Shown here one piece after another: positions 6,760 through 6,974 of a stretch of DNA of 6,974 bases. How positions within the stretch are numbered: position 1 is the stretch's first letter; every line of letters begins with the position of its first letter. The translations under genes were made by a program, and so were the position numbers. The notes under the pieces were generated by a model that was not told where the DNA came from, searched no databases, and saw only the letters and a program-made list of their open reading frames with translations. This DNA comes from an uncultured Campylobacter sp. (GTDB taxonomy: Bacteria; Campylobacterota; Campylobacteria; Campylobacterales; Campylobacteraceae), in assembly GCF_938017775.1 (NCBI RefSeq), contig NZ_CALIIU010000024.1, positions 1-6,974 of the forward strand, read 5' to 3'.

Positions 6760-6974
6760 ACAATTTCCTTTCGACACCTTCAAAAATAATTTTACCTTTT
6801 TTTATAGGGTTGCACTCTTTGTCTTTTAGGCAGGCTTTCAGTTCCTCGATATTTTTGCAAACTATATCTCTATCTTTAAGATCGCTATTACAAACTTTTT
6901 CAAGGCTTTTGATTGCTGTTTGGATATTGCCGTTTGCATATATATCTAGCGTACCCAATATAAAACAGTGATAT
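6746..6974 (-). CDS. Sel1-like repeat protein, C-terminal fragment (5' end outside window)
   Basis: The frame is open from the window edge to a TAA at 6746-6748, giving the last 75 complete codons. It begins in mid-repeat with YHCFILG, then a GNIQTA turn and a SLEKVC helix end, a Sel1-like repeat core with cysteines at visible residues 3 and 28. A charged tail follows with cysteines at 39, 48 and 54. The first visible Met-like codon is a TTG at 6958, but the repeat core extends upstream of it, so the real start lies outside the window. Its last 14 bases overlap the start of the next SLR gene, and that gene's ribosome binding site lies inside this one. Both are therefore surely on one transcript. 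The missing part should hold a signal peptide and further repeats (inference). Confidence 0.82.
   Translation of the reverse strand, partial: YHCFILGTLDIYANGNIQTAIKSLEKVCNSDLKDRDIVCKNIEELKACLKDKECNPIKKGKIIFEGVERKLYGEN
6766..6772 (-). promoter_or_regulatory. Ribosome binding site inside the upstream SLR gene
   Basis: GAAAGGA on the minus strand lies six bases before the ATG at 6759, within the last codons of the upstream SLR gene. It sets the start of the 179-residue protein and fits translational coupling of the overlapping pair. Confidence 0.7.

Noticed and set aside
6760..6783. TTG start at 6783 for the 179-residue SLR protein
   Set aside because: The ATG at 6759 has a good ribosome binding site and lies directly before the signal peptide.

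Overview
The window looks like a Campylobacterota chromosome, most likely a Campylobacter of moderate G+C such as the oral or gut species (inference). The clues are the near-ubiquitous AAATTT/TTTAAA words in the spacers, purine-rich Shine-Dalgarno sites five to six bases from ATG, promoters with a clear -10 but no obvious -35, a 693-residue polyphosphate kinase of Campylobacter size, and several Sel1-like cysteine-rich secreted proteins. Every gene supported here lies on the minus strand, so transcription runs from high to low coordinates.

Reading in the direction of transcription: (1) 6974-6089 holds the 3' end of a secreted cysteine-rich Sel1-like repeat (SLR) protein cut by the window edge, a second complete SLR gene whose start overlaps it by 14 bases, and a possible 31-codon ORF that is mostly signal peptide. 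(2) 6033-5248 is a third, more regular SLR gene with seven cysteine pairs. (3) After a 113-base spacer with a good sigma70 -10 box comes ppk (5134-3053), encoding polyphosphate kinase 1 with all catalytic residues visible. (4) 3052-2552 is about 500 bases without a convincing gene; it is AT-rich and carries several dyads and the probable promoter of the next gene. (5) 2551-1 is the first 850 codons of a large TonB-dependent outer-membrane receptor of the haemoglobin/transferrin/lactoferrin class; its C-terminus lies outside the window.

The genes do not form one obvious pathway. The SLR genes look like a tandem family of disulfide-stabilised periplasmic or secreted proteins, probably co-transcribed. 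ppk has its own promoter and serves stress and energy storage. The receptor is an iron/haem uptake gene behind a long regulatory spacer. No CRISPR array, tRNA, rRNA, insertion sequence or phage gene was seen. The points most worth a second look are the tandem SLR cluster with its tiny signal-peptide ORF, and the cysteine-paired extracellular loops of the receptor. I did not find a convincing wholly new system.
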